From contig CANGHH010000003.1 of assembly GCA_947453725.1 (NCBI GenBank), positions 62,001 through 126,000 of the forward strand: a stretch of DNA of 64,000 nucleotides, in the 5' to 3' direction. The notes under the pieces were generated by a model. That model did no database searches. It had not been told where the DNA came from and was given only the letters and a program-made list of their open reading frames with translations. The DNA comes from Betaproteobacteria bacterium. GTDB lineage: Bacteria > Pseudomonadota > Gammaproteobacteria > Burkholderiales > Burkholderiaceae_C. Position numbers and translations under genes: made by a program. The number at the start of each line of letters is the position of its first letter. Position 1 is the stretch's first letter. Of this stretch, positions 55,385 to 64,000 are shown one piece after another.

Positions 55385-55930
55385 ATGAGCACCCACCCCA
55401 CCGTCCCCGCTGCAGCCCAGTCTCCCCGTCACCTGCTGGCGGTCCAGCCGCTCACCGCCGAGTCTTTCCGACCCTACGGCGACGTCATCGAAGCCGGCTC
55501 GGCCGCGCGCCGCCTGTCCATCAACGGGGGTACGGCCGAGCGCTTCGACGACCTGGCCCGGCTCGACCTGACCGCAGCCGGTGGCCGGCCGCTGCTCAGC
55601 TTGTTCCGCGCCCAGGCGCGCAGTCTGCCGCTGCCGCTGCAGCTGATCGAGCGGCACCAGCAGGGCAGCCAGGCCTTCATGCCGCTGGGCGGCGACGCCT
55701 TCCTGGTCATCGTGGCGGCGGCCGGGCCGGCACCCCAGCCGCAAGACTTGCGCTGCTTCGTGGCAGCCCGCGGGCAGGGCGTGAACTTCGCGGCCGGCAC
55801 CTGGCACCACCCGCTGCTGGCGCTGGCCGGCGGCGACTTCCTGGTCATCGACCGCGGTGCGGCCGACGGCGCGGTGGACTGCGACGAACTCGACATCGCC
55901 GCCTGGGGCGCCTGGGCGCCAGCGCCGTAA
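55385..55930 (+). CDS. ureidoglycolate lyase family protein (AllA-like)
   Basis: 181 residues of the AllA cupin-like family: PLTAESFRPYGDVIEAG, LFRAQARSLPLPLQLIERHQQGSQAFMPLGGDAFLVIVA and the hallmark FAAGTWHHPLLAL. AllA splits ureidoglycolate to glyoxylate and urea. Its presence suggests the operon reaches ureidoglycolate or a similar ureido acid. ATG at 55385, 8 nt after the RpiR stop. Allantoinase and allantoicase genes are not in the window. Confidence 0.88.
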   Translation: MSTHPTVPAAAQSPRHLLAVQPLTAESFRPYGDVIEAGSAARRLSINGGTAERFDDLARLDLTAAGGRPLLSLFRAQARSLPLPLQLIERHQQGSQAFMPLGGDAFLVIVAAAGPAPQPQDLRCFVAARGQGVNFAAGTWHHPLLALAGGDFLVIDRGAADGAVDCDELDIAAWGAWAPAP

Positions 55931-55961
55931 CGCGTCGCCCCGTCCGCGCTGGGCCGGGCCG

Positions 55962-56705
55962 TCAGTGGCCCAGGATCTTCGACAGGAAGTCCTGGGTCCG
56001 CTCGATCTTCGGGTGGTGGAAGAAGGCCTCGGGCGTGTTTTCTTCGACGATCTGGCCCTGGTCCATGAAGATCACGCGGTCGGCCACGGCCTTGGCGAAA
56101 CCCATCTCGTGGGTCACGCAGACCATCGTGATGCCGCCGCGGGCCAGTTCGGTCATCACGTCGAGCACCTCCTTGATCATCTCGGGGTCCAGCGCCGAAG
56201 TGGGCTCATCGAACAGCATGATCTTGGGCGTCAGGCACAGCGCCCGGGCGATGGCCACCCGCTGCTGCTGGCCGCCGGACAACTGCAGCGGGTACTTGCC
56301 GGCCTGCTCGGCGATGCGCACCCGCGTCAGCTGGGCCATCGCGCGGGCTTCGGCTTCGGCCTTGGGCAGCCGGTTGACCCACATCGGCGCCAGCGTCAGG
56401 TTCTCCAGCACCGTCAGGTGCGGAAACAGGTTGAACTGCTGGAACACCATGCCGACCTGGCGGCGGACCTTTTCGATGGCCTTGACGTCGTCCGTCAGCT
56501 CGGTGCCGTCGACGATCAGCTGGCCTTCCTGGTGTTCTTCCAGCCCGTTGATGCAGCGGATCAGCGTGCTCTTGCCCGAACCGCTGGGCCCGCAGATGAC
56601 GATGCGTTCGCCGGCAGCGATTTCGAGGTCGATGTCGCGCAGCACGTGGAAGGACTTGCCGTACCACTTGTTGACGCCCTTGAAACGGATGATGGCTTCG
56701 CTCAT
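55962..56705 (-). CDS. amino-acid ABC transporter ATPase (AapP/GlnQ family)
   Basis: 247 residues. Walker [11 protein letters not shown]-loop [18 protein letters not shown], signature [15 protein letters not shown], Walker [14 protein letters not shown], switch His in VTHEMGFA. Typical polar amino acid ATPase. The ATG overlaps the permease stop by 4 nt. Last gene of the aapJQMP-like operon; also a candidate partner for the incomplete importer at 50275-51775. Confidence 0.94.
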   Translation of the reverse strand: MSEAIIRFKGVNKWYGKSFHVLRDIDLEIAAGERIVICGPSGSGKSTLIRCINGLEEHQEGQLIVDGTELTDDVKAIEKVRRQVGMVFQQFNLFPHLTVLENLTLAPMWVNRLPKAEAEARAMAQLTRVRIAEQAGKYPLQLSGGQQQRVAIARALCLTPKIMLFDEPTSALDPEMIKEVLDVMTELARGGITMVCVTHEMGFAKAVADRVIFMDQGQIVEENTPEAFFHHPKIERTQDFLSKILGH

Positions 56706-57829
56706 GTCGGCTGGCTGTTCGTGCTGCGGCGCAGCTGTTTTTCGATCCACAGGCTGTAGCGGCTCATCGAAAAGCAGATGCTGAAGTAGAGGGCGGCGAT
56801 GAAGAGGTAGGCCTCGACCTTGAACGGCCGCCAGTCGCTGTCGCCGTTCAGGGCCAGGCCCATCGCGCCGGTCAGTTCGAACAGGCTGACGATGGTCACC
56901 AGCGAGGTGTCCTTGAACAGCGAGATGAAGTTGTTCATCAGCCCCGGCACGACCAGCGCCAGGGCCTGCGGCAGGACGATCTTGCGCTGCGTCTGCCAGG
57001 CGCTCAGGCCCAGCGTGTCGGCGGCTTCCTGCTGGCCCTTGGGGATGGCCTGCAGGCCGCCGCGCACGATTTCGGCCATGTAGGCCGCGGCGAAAAGCGT
57101 GATGCCGACCAGCACCCGCAGCAGCACGTCGATGTGCAGACCCGGCGGCATGAACAGCGGAAACAGGAAGCTGGCCATGAAGAGCACGCTGACCAGCGGC
57201 ACGCCGCGCACGAGCTCGACGTAGACGAGGCAGACCGTGCGGATCGCCGGCAGCCGGCTGCGCCGGCCCAGCGCCACCGCCACGGCGATCGGGAAGGCGC
57301 AGACGATGCTCAGCGTGGCCAGCATGATGGTCAGCGGCAGGCCGCCCCAGCGGTCGGTCGGTACGGGCTCCAGCCCGGTGGCCATGCCCAGCAGCGTGCC
57401 GCCGCCCATCAGCCCGAAGAACAGCGCCAGCACGGCCAGCCACAGCGCGGCCAGCCAAGGCTTCCAGCAGGCCCGCACGCAGCTGGCCACCAGCAGCGCC
57501 ACCAGCGCGGCGGTGGCCAGTTCGGGCCGCCACTGCAGGGCCAGCGGGTAGCGGCCGAACAGGATGATGCGGTGCTTCTCGGCGATCACGCCCCAGCAGG
57601 CGCCCACGCCGCGCGCGGCCTGGCAGGCGTCGAAGTCGGGCGCCCACACGGCCTTGAAGAACAACCAGTCCAGCGCGGCCGGCAGCAGGGCCAGCAAGGC
57701 TGCGACGAGCACGACCGTGGTGATGCCGCTCGGCACAGTGCTGAACAGCTTGACGCGCATCGCCGCTACCCAGCCTGCGGTGCGCAGGGGGGCAGGGCGG
57801 GCGGCGATGGGGTCGGGGCGGGCGGCCAT
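56702..57829 (-). CDS. amino-acid ABC permease (AapM family)
   Basis: 375 residues, long-type permease with a hydrophobic N-terminal half and the family C-terminal half: [69 protein letters not shown]. The extra periplasmic/membrane part (about 40-140) is normal for AapM. The start overlaps the AapQ-like stop by one base (TGATG). Confidence 0.92.
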   Translation of the reverse strand: MAARPDPIAARPAPLRTAGWVAAMRVKLFSTVPSGITTVVLVAALLALLPAALDWLFFKAVWAPDFDACQAARGVGACWGVIAEKHRIILFGRYPLALQWRPELATAALVALLVASCVRACWKPWLAALWLAVLALFFGLMGGGTLLGMATGLEPVPTDRWGGLPLTIMLATLSIVCAFPIAVAVALGRRSRLPAIRTVCLVYVELVRGVPLVSVLFMASFLFPLFMPPGLHIDVLLRVLVGITLFAAAYMAEIVRGGLQAIPKGQQEAADTLGLSAWQTQRKIVLPQALALVVPGLMNNFISLFKDTSLVTIVSLFELTGAMGLALNGDSDWRPFKVEAYLFIAALYFSICFSMSRYSLWIEKQLRRSTNSQPT

Positions 57830-59004
57830 CAGCGTTCCTGGATCGCGGCGCGCCGGTTCCAGGCGTTCATCGCCGCCGAGGTCGACAGCGAGGTCGCCAG
57901 GTAGACCGCCATGATCAGTGCGATGCATTCCACCGCGCGGCCGGTCTGGTTGATGGCTGTGTTGCTGATGCTGACCACGTCGGGGTAGCCGATGGCCACC
58001 GCCAGCGACGAGTTCTTGGTCAGGTTCAGGTACTGGTTGGTCAGCGGCGGGATGATCACCCGCAGCGCCTGCGGCAGGACGATCAGCCGCATCACCCGGC
58101 TGCGCGGCAGGCCGAGTGCGTTGGCGGCTTCGGTCTGGCCCTGCGGCACGCTGAGGATGCCGGCGCGCACCACCTCGGCGACGAAGGCCGCGGTGTACAA
58201 CGTCAGGCCGAGCAGCACGGCCATGAATTCGGGCGTGATCTCGCCGCCGCCGGTGACGGCCGCTTCGCCAGCCACGGGCAGGCGCCATTCGGTCGGCGCA
58301 CCGCCCAGCGCCCAGCCGAGTGCGGCGCCGAGCAGCACCAGGCCGAGGCCCGGCAGCAGCGTGGCGCGCGGCACGCCCGTGGCGTCGAACTGCCGCCGCG
58401 CACGCCGGGCGACGGCGATGGCGCCGCCGACACCGGCTAGCGCACCCAGCAGCGCCCCCGCATGCCCGGCGGCCCACACCGGGGCTGGCAGCGACAAGCC
58501 GCCCTTGCTGAGAAAGACCGCACCGAAGAGCGACAGCGGCTGGCCCGGGTCGGGCAGGGCCTCGGTCAGCAGCAGGTACCACATCAGCAACTGCAGCAGC
58601 AGCGGGATGTTGCGGAAGGCCTCGACGTAGCCGTAGCAAAGGCCGCGCACCAGCGCGTTGCGCGAAAAGCGCCCGACGCCCAGCAGCGTGCCGATGACGG
58701 TGGTCAGCACGACGCCGATCAGCGCCACGCGCAGCGTGTTCAGCACGCCCACCGCGAAGGCCATCCAGTAGGGGTCGCTGGACGCGTAGGCCATCAGCGT
58801 CTCGCCGATGTCGAAGCCGGCCGGCTGGAGCAGGAAGTCGAAGCCGCTGCGGATGCCGCGCACGCGCATGTTCTCCAGCGTGTTGTGCGCCAGGAACCAC
58901 ACCGTCAGCCCGATGAGCGCGATGGCCATCAGCTGGTACAGCACGCCGCGCAGGGCGCGGCTGCGCAGCGAGAACGAGCGCCGTGGCGCGGGTGGTGGCC
59001 TCAT
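57829..59004 (-). CDS. amino-acid ABC permease (AapQ family)
   Basis: 391 residues. Hallmarks: [40 protein letters not shown] and the coupling motif [57 protein letters not shown] spread over residues about 290-345. Length and insert as in AapQ. Start ATG 59004 overlaps the binding-protein stop by 4 nt. Confidence 0.92.
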   Translation of the reverse strand: MRPPPAPRRSFSLRSRALRGVLYQLMAIALIGLTVWFLAHNTLENMRVRGIRSGFDFLLQPAGFDIGETLMAYASSDPYWMAFAVGVLNTLRVALIGVVLTTVIGTLLGVGRFSRNALVRGLCYGYVEAFRNIPLLLQLLMWYLLLTEALPDPGQPLSLFGAVFLSKGGLSLPAPVWAAGHAGALLGALAGVGGAIAVARRARRQFDATGVPRATLLPGLGLVLLGAALGWALGGAPTEWRLPVAGEAAVTGGGEITPEFMAVLLGLTLYTAAFVAEVVRAGILSVPQGQTEAANALGLPRSRVMRLIVLPQALRVIIPPLTNQYLNLTKNSSLAVAIGYPDVVSISNTAINQTGRAVECIALIMAVYLATSLSTSAAMNAWNRRAAIQER

Positions 59005-60044
59005 CGCACGGGGGGTGCGTACTGGATGCCGCCCTTGTTCCACAGGTTGTTCAGCCCGCGTGGCAGGCCCAGCGCCGATTTCGGCCCGACGTTGCGTTCG
59101 AAGATCTCGCCGTAATTGCCGACCTGCTTGATGGCGCGGTAAGCCCATTCCTTGTCCAGGCCGAGCAGCTTGCCGGTGTCCTCGCTGACGCCCAGGATGC
59201 GCTGCACCACCGGGTCGGCGCTGGTCTTCTGCTGGTCGACGTTGGCCTGGGTGATGCCGTATTCCTCGGCCTCGATCATCGCGAACAGCACCCATTTGGC
59301 GATCGCGAAGAACTCGTCGTCGCCGCGTCGCACGGCGGGGCCCAGCGGTTCCTTGCTGATCAGCTCGGGCAGGATCAGGTGGTCGGCCGGCACCTTGGCT
59401 TCCTTGTTGCGCGAGCTGGCCAGGCCCGAGGCGTCGGTGGTGTAGGCCTGGCAGCGGCCGGCGAAGTAGGCGCCGGTGGCGGCTTCGAGCTTCTCGAAGA
59501 CCACCGGCTTGATGCCCAGGCCGTTGCTCTTGCTGAAGTCGGTCAGGTTCTTCTCGGTGGTGGTGCCCGACTGCACGCAGACGGTGGCGCCCTTGAGCTG
59601 TTTGGCGCTCCGGATCTTGCCCTTGGTGGTGACCATGAAACCCTGGCCGTCGTAGTAGGTGACGCCGGTGAACGAGGCCCCGAGCGAGGCGTCGCGGGTC
59701 AGCGACCAGGTGGTGTTGCGGCTGAGGATGTCGATCTCGCCGGACTGCAGCGCGGTGAAGCGCTGCTGGGCGCTCAGGGGCACCCACTTGACCTTGTTCG
59801 CATCGCCGAGCAGCGACGCGGCGATGGCCTTGCAGACGTCGACGTCGATGCCGGTCCAGTTGCCGGCGCTGTCGGCCGCCGAGAAGCCGGCCAGACCGGT
59901 GCCCACGCCGCAGACCAGCTGGCCGCGCGCCTTGATGGCGTCGATGGTCTTGCCGGCAAAGGCCGGCGTGGCGGTGAAGCTGGCGGCCAGGGCGGCGGCG
60001 GCCAGGGCCTTGGTGGCGGTCAGGCGGGTGATGTTCTGGGGCAT
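59001..60044 (-). CDS. amino-acid ABC substrate-binding protein (AapJ family)
   Basis: 347 residues. Signal peptide about 1-30 (cleavage after AFA), then AapJ-type family 3 fold: TIDAIKARGQLVCGVGTGLAGFSAADSAGNW, GIDVDVCKAIAASLLGD, VKWVPLSAQQRFTALQSGEIDILSRNTTWS, DHLILPELISKEPLGPAVRRGDDEF. Two cysteine pairs may form disulfides. It binds general L-amino acids in relatives. The first gene of the minus-strand operon; divergent from the FAH-family gene across 208 nt. Confidence 0.93.
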   Translation of the reverse strand: MPQNITRLTATKALAAAALAASFTATPAFAGKTIDAIKARGQLVCGVGTGLAGFSAADSAGNWTGIDVDVCKAIAASLLGDANKVKWVPLSAQQRFTALQSGEIDILSRNTTWSLTRDASLGASFTGVTYYDGQGFMVTTKGKIRSAKQLKGATVCVQSGTTTEKNLTDFSKSNGLGIKPVVFEKLEAATGAYFAGRCQAYTTDASGLASSRNKEAKVPADHLILPELISKEPLGPAVRRGDDEFFAIAKWVLFAMIEAEEYGITQANVDQQKTSADPVVQRILGVSEDTGKLLGLDKEWAYRAIKQVGNYGEIFERNVGPKSALGLPRGLNNLWNKGGIQYAPPVR

Positions 60045-60162
60045 GGTGGCTTCCGGGTGGTCCTGGCGGCGGGCGCGCCGCCGGGTTGCGGTGTGCAGCG
60101 GCGACGGCAACGTCCTTGCAGGCATTGTGCCAACCCGGCGCCGGCGCGGCCGACGGCGGCAA

Positions 60163-60181
60163 TTGGTGTCACTTGGCGTCA
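60163..60181. promoter_or_regulatory. 10-bp-spaced direct repeat between aapJ-like and FAH-family genes
   Basis: TTGGTGTCA and TTGGCGTCA start 10 nt apart (60163 and 60173), one helical turn, in the 208-nt divergent gap; a related TTGGCACAA reads on the minus strand at about 60124-60132. Could be a regulator site; otherwise nothing was recognised in the gap. Confidence 0.3.
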
Positions 60182-60252
60182 GGGATGCCCCTGAGCGCCT
60201 GGGCGGCGATGTTTCCCAGAATCAGCGATCCCCCACGAACCCAGGATTTCGG

Positions 60253-61107
60253 ATGAGATGGCTTCGATATGACGCCGCGGACGGTCCGCGCATCGGCCTG
60301 CTGCAGAGCGAGCGGGTGCATGACCTCACGGCCCTGCACCCGGACCTGCGCGACGGCCTGGCCTGGCTGGGCCTGAGCGCCGCCGTGCGCGCCGACCTGC
60401 AGGCCCGCGCGCTGCGTGCCCCCGGTGTGCCGCTGGCCGGCCTGGCCCTGCTGACGCCGCTGGCCCGCCCTGGCAAGCTCATCTGCCTGGGCCTGAACTA
60501 CGCCGACCACGCGGCCGAAGGCGGCCATCAGGCGCCCGAGTACCCGGCCTTCTTCATGCGCGGCGCCACCTCGCTGCTGGCGCCCGGCGCGCCGCTGCTG
60601 CGCCCGCACTGCAGCGACAAGCTCGACTTCGAGGCCGAACTGGCGGTGATCATCGGCAGCCCGGCGCGCCAGCGCACGCTGGACGACGCGCTGGCCTGCG
60701 TCGGCGGCTACAGCATCTTCAACGACGGCACCCTGCGCGACTACCAGCGCAAGGCCAGCCAGTGGACCATCGGCAAGAACTTCGACGCCACCGGCCCCTT
60801 CGGCCCCTGGGTGGTCTCGCCCGACGAACTGCCGCCCGGCGCCAGCGGCCTGCGCATCCAGTCTCGGCTGAACGGCCAGGTGATGCAGGACTCGAACACG
60901 CGGCTGATGATCACCACGGTGGCCCAGGCGATCGTGCTGCTCAGCGAGTGCCTGACGCTGGAAGTCGGCGACGTCATCGCGATGGGCACGCCGGCCGGCG
61001 TCGGCTATGCGCGCAAGCCGCCGGTGTTCATGAAAGCCGGCGACCGCATCGAGATCGACATCGAGCAGATCGGCGTGCTGGCCAACCCGATAGCGGACGC
61101 CGCGTGA
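60253..61107 (+). CDS. fumarylacetoacetate hydrolase family protein
   Basis: 284 residues. FAH-fold C-terminal domain: GKLICLGLNYADHAAEGG, metal site in DKLDFEAELAVIIG, GGYSIFNDGTLRDYQRK, GKNFDATGPFGPWVV and GDVIAMGTPAGVGYARKPP. Family members cleave C-C bonds of acylpyruvates or hydrate/decarboxylate catechol-pathway acids. No homogentisate dioxygenase is adjacent, so fumarylacetoacetase itself is not indicated. Its end overlaps a possible GTG start of the next gene. Confidence 0.9.
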   Translation: MRWLRYDAADGPRIGLLQSERVHDLTALHPDLRDGLAWLGLSAAVRADLQARALRAPGVPLAGLALLTPLARPGKLICLGLNYADHAAEGGHQAPEYPAFFMRGATSLLAPGAPLLRPHCSDKLDFEAELAVIIGSPARQRTLDDALACVGGYSIFNDGTLRDYQRKASQWTIGKNFDATGPFGPWVVSPDELPPGASGLRIQSRLNGQVMQDSNTRLMITTVAQAIVLLSECLTLEVGDVIAMGTPAGVGYARKPPVFMKAGDRIEIDIEQIGVLANPIADAA

Positions 61108-61133
61108 AGCTGCGGCGGCCCAGTTCAAGCCCG

Positions 61134-62237
61134 ATGACCGAAAGCCCCGTCATGCAGACCAATCCCCCATGTGCCTGCCCTTGCGGGCCCGATCTTCAGC
61201 GCCGCGGATGGCTGACCGGCCTGCTGGGCCTGGGCGCGGCGGCGGTCATGCCCGGCTGCGCGTCGCCGGCAGCGCCTGCGGCCCAGCCCGCCTCGCTGCC
61301 GCCGCGCATCGACACCCACCACCATTTCTTTTCGCCCAGCTACGTGGCCGAGCTCGACAAGGTCGGCCAGGCGCCGGCGATCGTCAAGAACTGGACGCTG
61401 AACAAGACGCTCGACGACATGGCCAAGGCTGGCGTGGCGACGGCGATGCTGAGCCTGACCACGCCGCAGGCCAGTTTCACCGACGCGGCGAATGCCCGGC
61501 GCATCGCCCGCGAGAGCAACGAGTACGCGGCCCGGCTGGCGCAGGACCACAAGGGCAAGTTCGGCAGCTTCGCGATGCTGCCGATGCAGGACACCGACGG
61601 CGCGCTGCGCGAGCTCGAATACGCGCTCGACACGCTGAAGGCCGACGGCATCGGCCTGCTGACCAGCTACAGCCACGAAGGAGGCGACAAATGGCTGGGC
61701 CACCCCCAGTTCGCGCCGGTGATGGACGAGCTGAACCGCCGCAAGGCCATCCTCTACACCCACCCGACGGCCGCCACCTGCTGCCGCAATGTGCTGAGCG
61801 ACGTGCCGCCGACGGTCATCGAATTCGGCACCGACACCACCCGCACGATCACCGACATCGTCTTCAGCGGCACCGCCGCGCGCTGCCCCGACGTCAAGTT
61901 CATCTTCTCGCACGCCGGCGGCACGCTGCCCTTCCTGACCGAGCGCTTCGTGAAGATGCCGGTGCTCGACCCCAAGCTGGTGGCCCGCGTGCCGCGCGGC
62001 GTGCTCTTCGAGCTGCAGCGTTTCCACTACGACACGGCCTGGTCGGCGCACCCGGGCGCGCTGGCCTCGCTGCTGAAGCTGGTGAATGTGTCGCAGGTGC
62101 TGTTCGGCAGCGACTACCCCTACCGCAGCGGCGAAGACCACGTCAAGGGCCTGACGGCCTACGGCTTCAGCGATGCCGACCTGCGGGCCATCGGCCGCGA
62201 CAACGCCGTGCGGCTGATGCCGCGCTGGCAAGCCTGA
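61134..62237 (+). CDS. amidohydrolase-2 family protein with Tat-type lipoprotein signal
   Basis: 367 residues. N-terminal twin arginine (LQRRGWLTGLLGLG) followed by a lipobox (VMPGC, Cys about 43), indicating a folded, lipid-anchored periplasmic protein. The mature part has TIM-barrel metal motifs of the ACMSD/decarboxylase branch: IDTHHHFFSP, YTHPTA, FSHAGG and FGSDYPY. Relatives are non-oxidative decarboxylases of aromatic acids or hydrolases of lactones. Starts at 61134; GTG 61104 (overlapping the previous stop) or ATG 61152 are possible. Adjacent to the FAH-family gene and the Mo-hydroxylase. Confidence 0.82.
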   Translation: MTESPVMQTNPPCACPCGPDLQRRGWLTGLLGLGAAAVMPGCASPAAPAAQPASLPPRIDTHHHFFSPSYVAELDKVGQAPAIVKNWTLNKTLDDMAKAGVATAMLSLTTPQASFTDAANARRIARESNEYAARLAQDHKGKFGSFAMLPMQDTDGALRELEYALDTLKADGIGLLTSYSHEGGDKWLGHPQFAPVMDELNRRKAILYTHPTAATCCRNVLSDVPPTVIEFGTDTTRTITDIVFSGTAARCPDVKFIFSHAGGTLPFLTERFVKMPVLDPKLVARVPRGVLFELQRFHYDTAWSAHPGALASLLKLVNVSQVLFGSDYPYRSGEDHVKGLTAYGFSDADLRAIGRDNAVRLMPRWQA

Positions 62238-62265
62238 ACCCCCGACGCCGCCAGGACCCCGCCCC

Positions 62266-62718
62266 ATGCGCATCACTGTCAACGGAAAACTCCACAGCGT
62301 GGCCGCCGCCGGCGATACCCCGCTGCTCCAGGTCTTGCGCAACGAACTGGCACTGAACGGACCCAAGTTCGGCTGCGGCCTGGGCCAGTGCGGCGCCTGC
62401 ACGGTGCACGTCGGCGGCGTGGCGACACGCGCCTGCGTGCTGCCGGTATCGGCGGTGAACGCGCCGGTGACCACGGTCGAAGGCCTGGGCACGGCCGAGC
62501 AGCCGCATCCGGTGCAGGCCGCCTTCATCGTCGAGCAGGCGGCCCAATGCGGTTACTGCATCAACGGCATGGTGATGACGGCCGCCGCCCTGTTGAAGGA
62601 CAAGCCGCGGCCGACCGACGCCGAGATCCGCAGCGCGCTGGACGGCAACCTGTGCCGCTGCGGCACCCACCTGCGCATCCTGCGCGCCGTGCACCGCGCG
62701 GCCGGGGGAACGGCATGA
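62266..62718 (+). CDS. 2Fe-2S subunit of a molybdenum hydroxylase (IorA-like)
   Basis: 150 residues with the two 2Fe-2S sites of the xanthine-oxidase family: plant-type cluster Cys37/42/45/57 (FGCGLGQCGACTVHV) and the helical-domain cluster Cys95/98/130/132 (CGYCINGM, LCRCGTH). It carries electrons from the Mo subunit to an acceptor. The isoquinoline 1-oxidoreductase type has two subunits (no FAD subunit), in keeping with the next gene being the Mo subunit, overlapping by 4 nt. Confidence 0.93.
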   Translation: MRITVNGKLHSVAAAGDTPLLQVLRNELALNGPKFGCGLGQCGACTVHVGGVATRACVLPVSAVNAPVTTVEGLGTAEQPHPVQAAFIVEQAAQCGYCINGMVMTAAALLKDKPRPTDAEIRSALDGNLCRCGTHLRILRAVHRAAGGTA

Positions 62719-64000
62719 CCGCGATCAAGCGCCGGCAGGCGCTGCAGGCCGGCGGCGCGCTGTTGGTCTCCTTCAGCCTGCCGGGCGCCGGGCAGGGTCA
62801 GACCGCAGCGCCGGCCGGCCCGGCGGGTCCGGCGCGGGACCAGCAACTGGACGCCTGGCTGGCCGTGGCCGCCGACGGGCACGTCACCGCCTGCTGCGGC
62901 AAGGTCGAACTCGGCACCGGCATCCAGACCGCCTTCGGGCAGCTGGTGGCCGAGGAACTGGACGTCGCCTTCGGCAGCGTCACGGTGCTGATGGGCGACA
63001 CCGCGCGCTGCCCCGACCAAGGCCCCACGGTGGGCAGCAATTCGCTGTTCCGCGGCGGGCCGCAGGTGCGCGGCGCGGCGGCCGAGGCACGGCAGCTGCT
63101 GCTGGCGATGGCCGCGGCGCAATGGCAGGTGCCGGCCGACAGCCTGCGCGTGCAGGCCGGCGTGGTCAGCGGGCCCGCGGGTCAGACCACCCGCTATGCC
63201 GATCTGGTCGGCGGCCGCGCCTTCAGCCGCCCGCTGCAGCGCCAGACGGCACCCAAGAGTGCCGTCCAGCACCGCGTCATCGGCCAGTCCGTGCCGCGCG
63301 TCGAGCTGCCGGCCAAGGTGCTGGGCACCCACGCCTACGTGCACAACCTGCGCCTGCCCGGCATGCTGCACGGCCGGGTGCTGCGGCCGCCGCATCCGCG
63401 TGCCATGCTGGCCCGCGTCGACGCCGCGTCGATCGAGCAGCTGCCGGGCAAAGTGCGTGTCTTGCGGCAGGGCGGTTTCGTCGGCGTGGTGGCCGAGCGC
63501 GAGGAAGACGCCATCCGCGCTGCGCGCGAGATCCGGCTGACCTGGCAGTCCGCTCCGGTCTTGCCGGCGATGGCCGACCTGCGGGCTGCCGTGCGGGCGG
63601 TGCCGGCCGTCGACACCGTGCTGGCCCAGGTCGGCGACGTTGACGCCGCGCTGGCCGGGGCGAAGACCCGGCTGGCCGCCGAGTACTTCGTGCCGCACCA
63701 GATGCACGCCTCGATCGGCCCGTCGTGCGCGGTGGCCGATGTGCGCGCCGACGGCGCCACGCTGTGGTCGGCCACGCAGAGTTCCTTCCTGGCCCGCGCC
63801 AGCGTGGCCGCGCTGCTCGGTCTGCCGGCCGAGCAGGTCCGGCTGATCTGGACCGAAGGCTCGGGCTGCTACGGCCAGAACGGCGCCGACGACGCCACGG
63901 CCGACGCGGCGCTGCTGTCGCAGCTGGCCGGCCGGCCGGTGCGCGTGCAGTGGATGCGCCACGACGAACACGGCAACGAACCGAAGAGCGCGGCGATGGT
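62715..64000 (+). CDS. molybdopterin-binding subunit of a molybdenum hydroxylase (IorB-like, 3' end outside window)
   Basis: At least 428 residues with no stop before the window end. The N-terminus has a Tat-type signal (AIKRRQALQAGGALLVSF), then the family segments KVELGTGIQTAFGQLVAEELDV, GSNSLFRGGPQVRGAAAEARQ, VIGQSVPRVELPAKVLGTHAYVHNLRLPGMLHGRVLRPP, and TEGSGCYGQNGADDA of the cofactor-binding part. This is the one-plus-one isoquinoline-oxidoreductase/aldehyde-dehydrogenase type, exported folded with its small partner. ATG at 62715 overlaps the 2Fe-2S subunit stop. Substrate (N-heteroaromatic or aldehyde) unknown. Confidence 0.9.
   Translation, partial: MTAIKRRQALQAGGALLVSFSLPGAGQGQTAAPAGPAGPARDQQLDAWLAVAADGHVTACCGKVELGTGIQTAFGQLVAEELDVAFGSVTVLMGDTARCPDQGPTVGSNSLFRGGPQVRGAAAEARQLLLAMAAAQWQVPADSLRVQAGVVSGPAGQTTRYADLVGGRAFSRPLQRQTAPKSAVQHRVIGQSVPRVELPAKVLGTHAYVHNLRLPGMLHGRVLRPPHPRAMLARVDAASIEQLPGKVRVLRQGGFVGVVAEREEDAIRAAREIRLTWQSAPVLPAMADLRAAVRAVPAVDTVLAQVGDVDAALAGAKTRLAAEYFVPHQMHASIGPSCAVADVRADGATLWSATQSSFLARASVAALLGLPAEQVRLIWTEGSGCYGQNGADDATADAALLSQLAGRPVRVQWMRHDEHGNEPKSAAM

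Noticed and set aside
53066..55930. A complete reductive pyrimidine or allantoin pathway
   Set aside because: Only dihydropyrimidinase and an AllA-like lyase are present; the other enzymes of either pathway are not in the window.
60045..60125. An N-terminal extension of the AapJ-like protein
   Set aside because: The extension is arginine-rich and precedes a normal signal peptide; the ATG at 60044 gives the expected start.
41705..61107. A full tyrosine-homogentisate pathway from HPPD plus the FAH-family protein
   Set aside because: They are almost 20 kb apart on opposite strands, no homogentisate dioxygenase or maleylacetoacetate isomerase is present, and the FAH-family member is of the general acylpyruvase type.

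Overview
The window is high-GC, gene-dense DNA (coding on both strands, no gap above 300 bp) that looks like the chromosome of a betaproteobacterium of the Burkholderiales, in the Rubrivivax/Leptothrix/Ideonella/Variovorax neighbourhood. Support: box-type aerobic benzoyl-CoA catabolism under a BoxR regulator, several LivHMGF-type ABC uptake systems, a Bug-family tripartite receptor protein, a PEP-CTERM protein, and an intergenic repeat of the kind common in Comamonadaceae-like genomes. No rRNA, tRNA, insertion sequence, integrase or CRISPR array was seen.

Layout. 1-1148: 3' part of an EgtB/SenA-like sulfoxide synthase. 1230-4592: Mla/Ttg2-type lipid ABC operon (permease, ATPase, MCE protein, lipoprotein). 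4593-11033 (minus): boxR, boxC, boxB, boxA and a crotonase. 11164-19753 (plus): boxD, benzoate-CoA ligase, alpha/beta hydrolase and a five-part ABC importer. 19947-23039: orphan hybrid histidine kinase. 23061-26399 (minus): modABC headed by a ModA-like protein without a signal peptide; 26482-27864: divergent chrA. 27891-37079 (minus): eight-gene operon of aryl-CoA ligase, hydratase, thiolase, thioesterase and a second Liv-type importer, with a divergent TetR gene. 37894-41700: three exported hydrolases. 41705-43798: HPPD and a YghU-like GST. 43912-48695: Bug receptor, M20 amidohydrolase, tandem glycine riboswitch and dadA, with a divergent LysR. 48970-49446: PEP-CTERM protein. 49450-50079: ArgO-like exporter. 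50275-55930: nitrogen-compound operon (binding protein, permease, class V PLP enzyme, dihydropyrimidinase, RpiR regulator, AllA-like lyase). 55962-60044 (minus): Aap-type amino-acid importer. 60253-64000: FAH-family hydrolase, Tat-type lipoprotein amidohydrolase, and a two-subunit molybdenum hydroxylase cut by the window end.

How it fits together. The dominant theme is capture of aromatic acids and their amides. Benzoate would be imported, activated to benzoyl-CoA, epoxidised by BoxAB, ring-cleaved by BoxC and oxidised by BoxD. A second operon has the parts for side-chain shortening of phenylpropenoid acids through CoA thioesters. The M20 amidohydrolase resembles hippurate hydrolases, whose products are benzoate and glycine; the adjoining tandem glycine riboswitch could sense one product while the box cluster consumes the other. 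The modABC genes could supply molybdenum to the hydroxylase at the right edge.

The most interesting regulatory structures read from the sequence are the tandem glycine riboswitch placed inside an operon (45297-45475), matched operators next to the -35 boxes of boxC and boxD, twin TetR-type operators before the aryl-CoA ligase operon, and a perfect 17-bp palindrome between the ModA-like gene and chrA.
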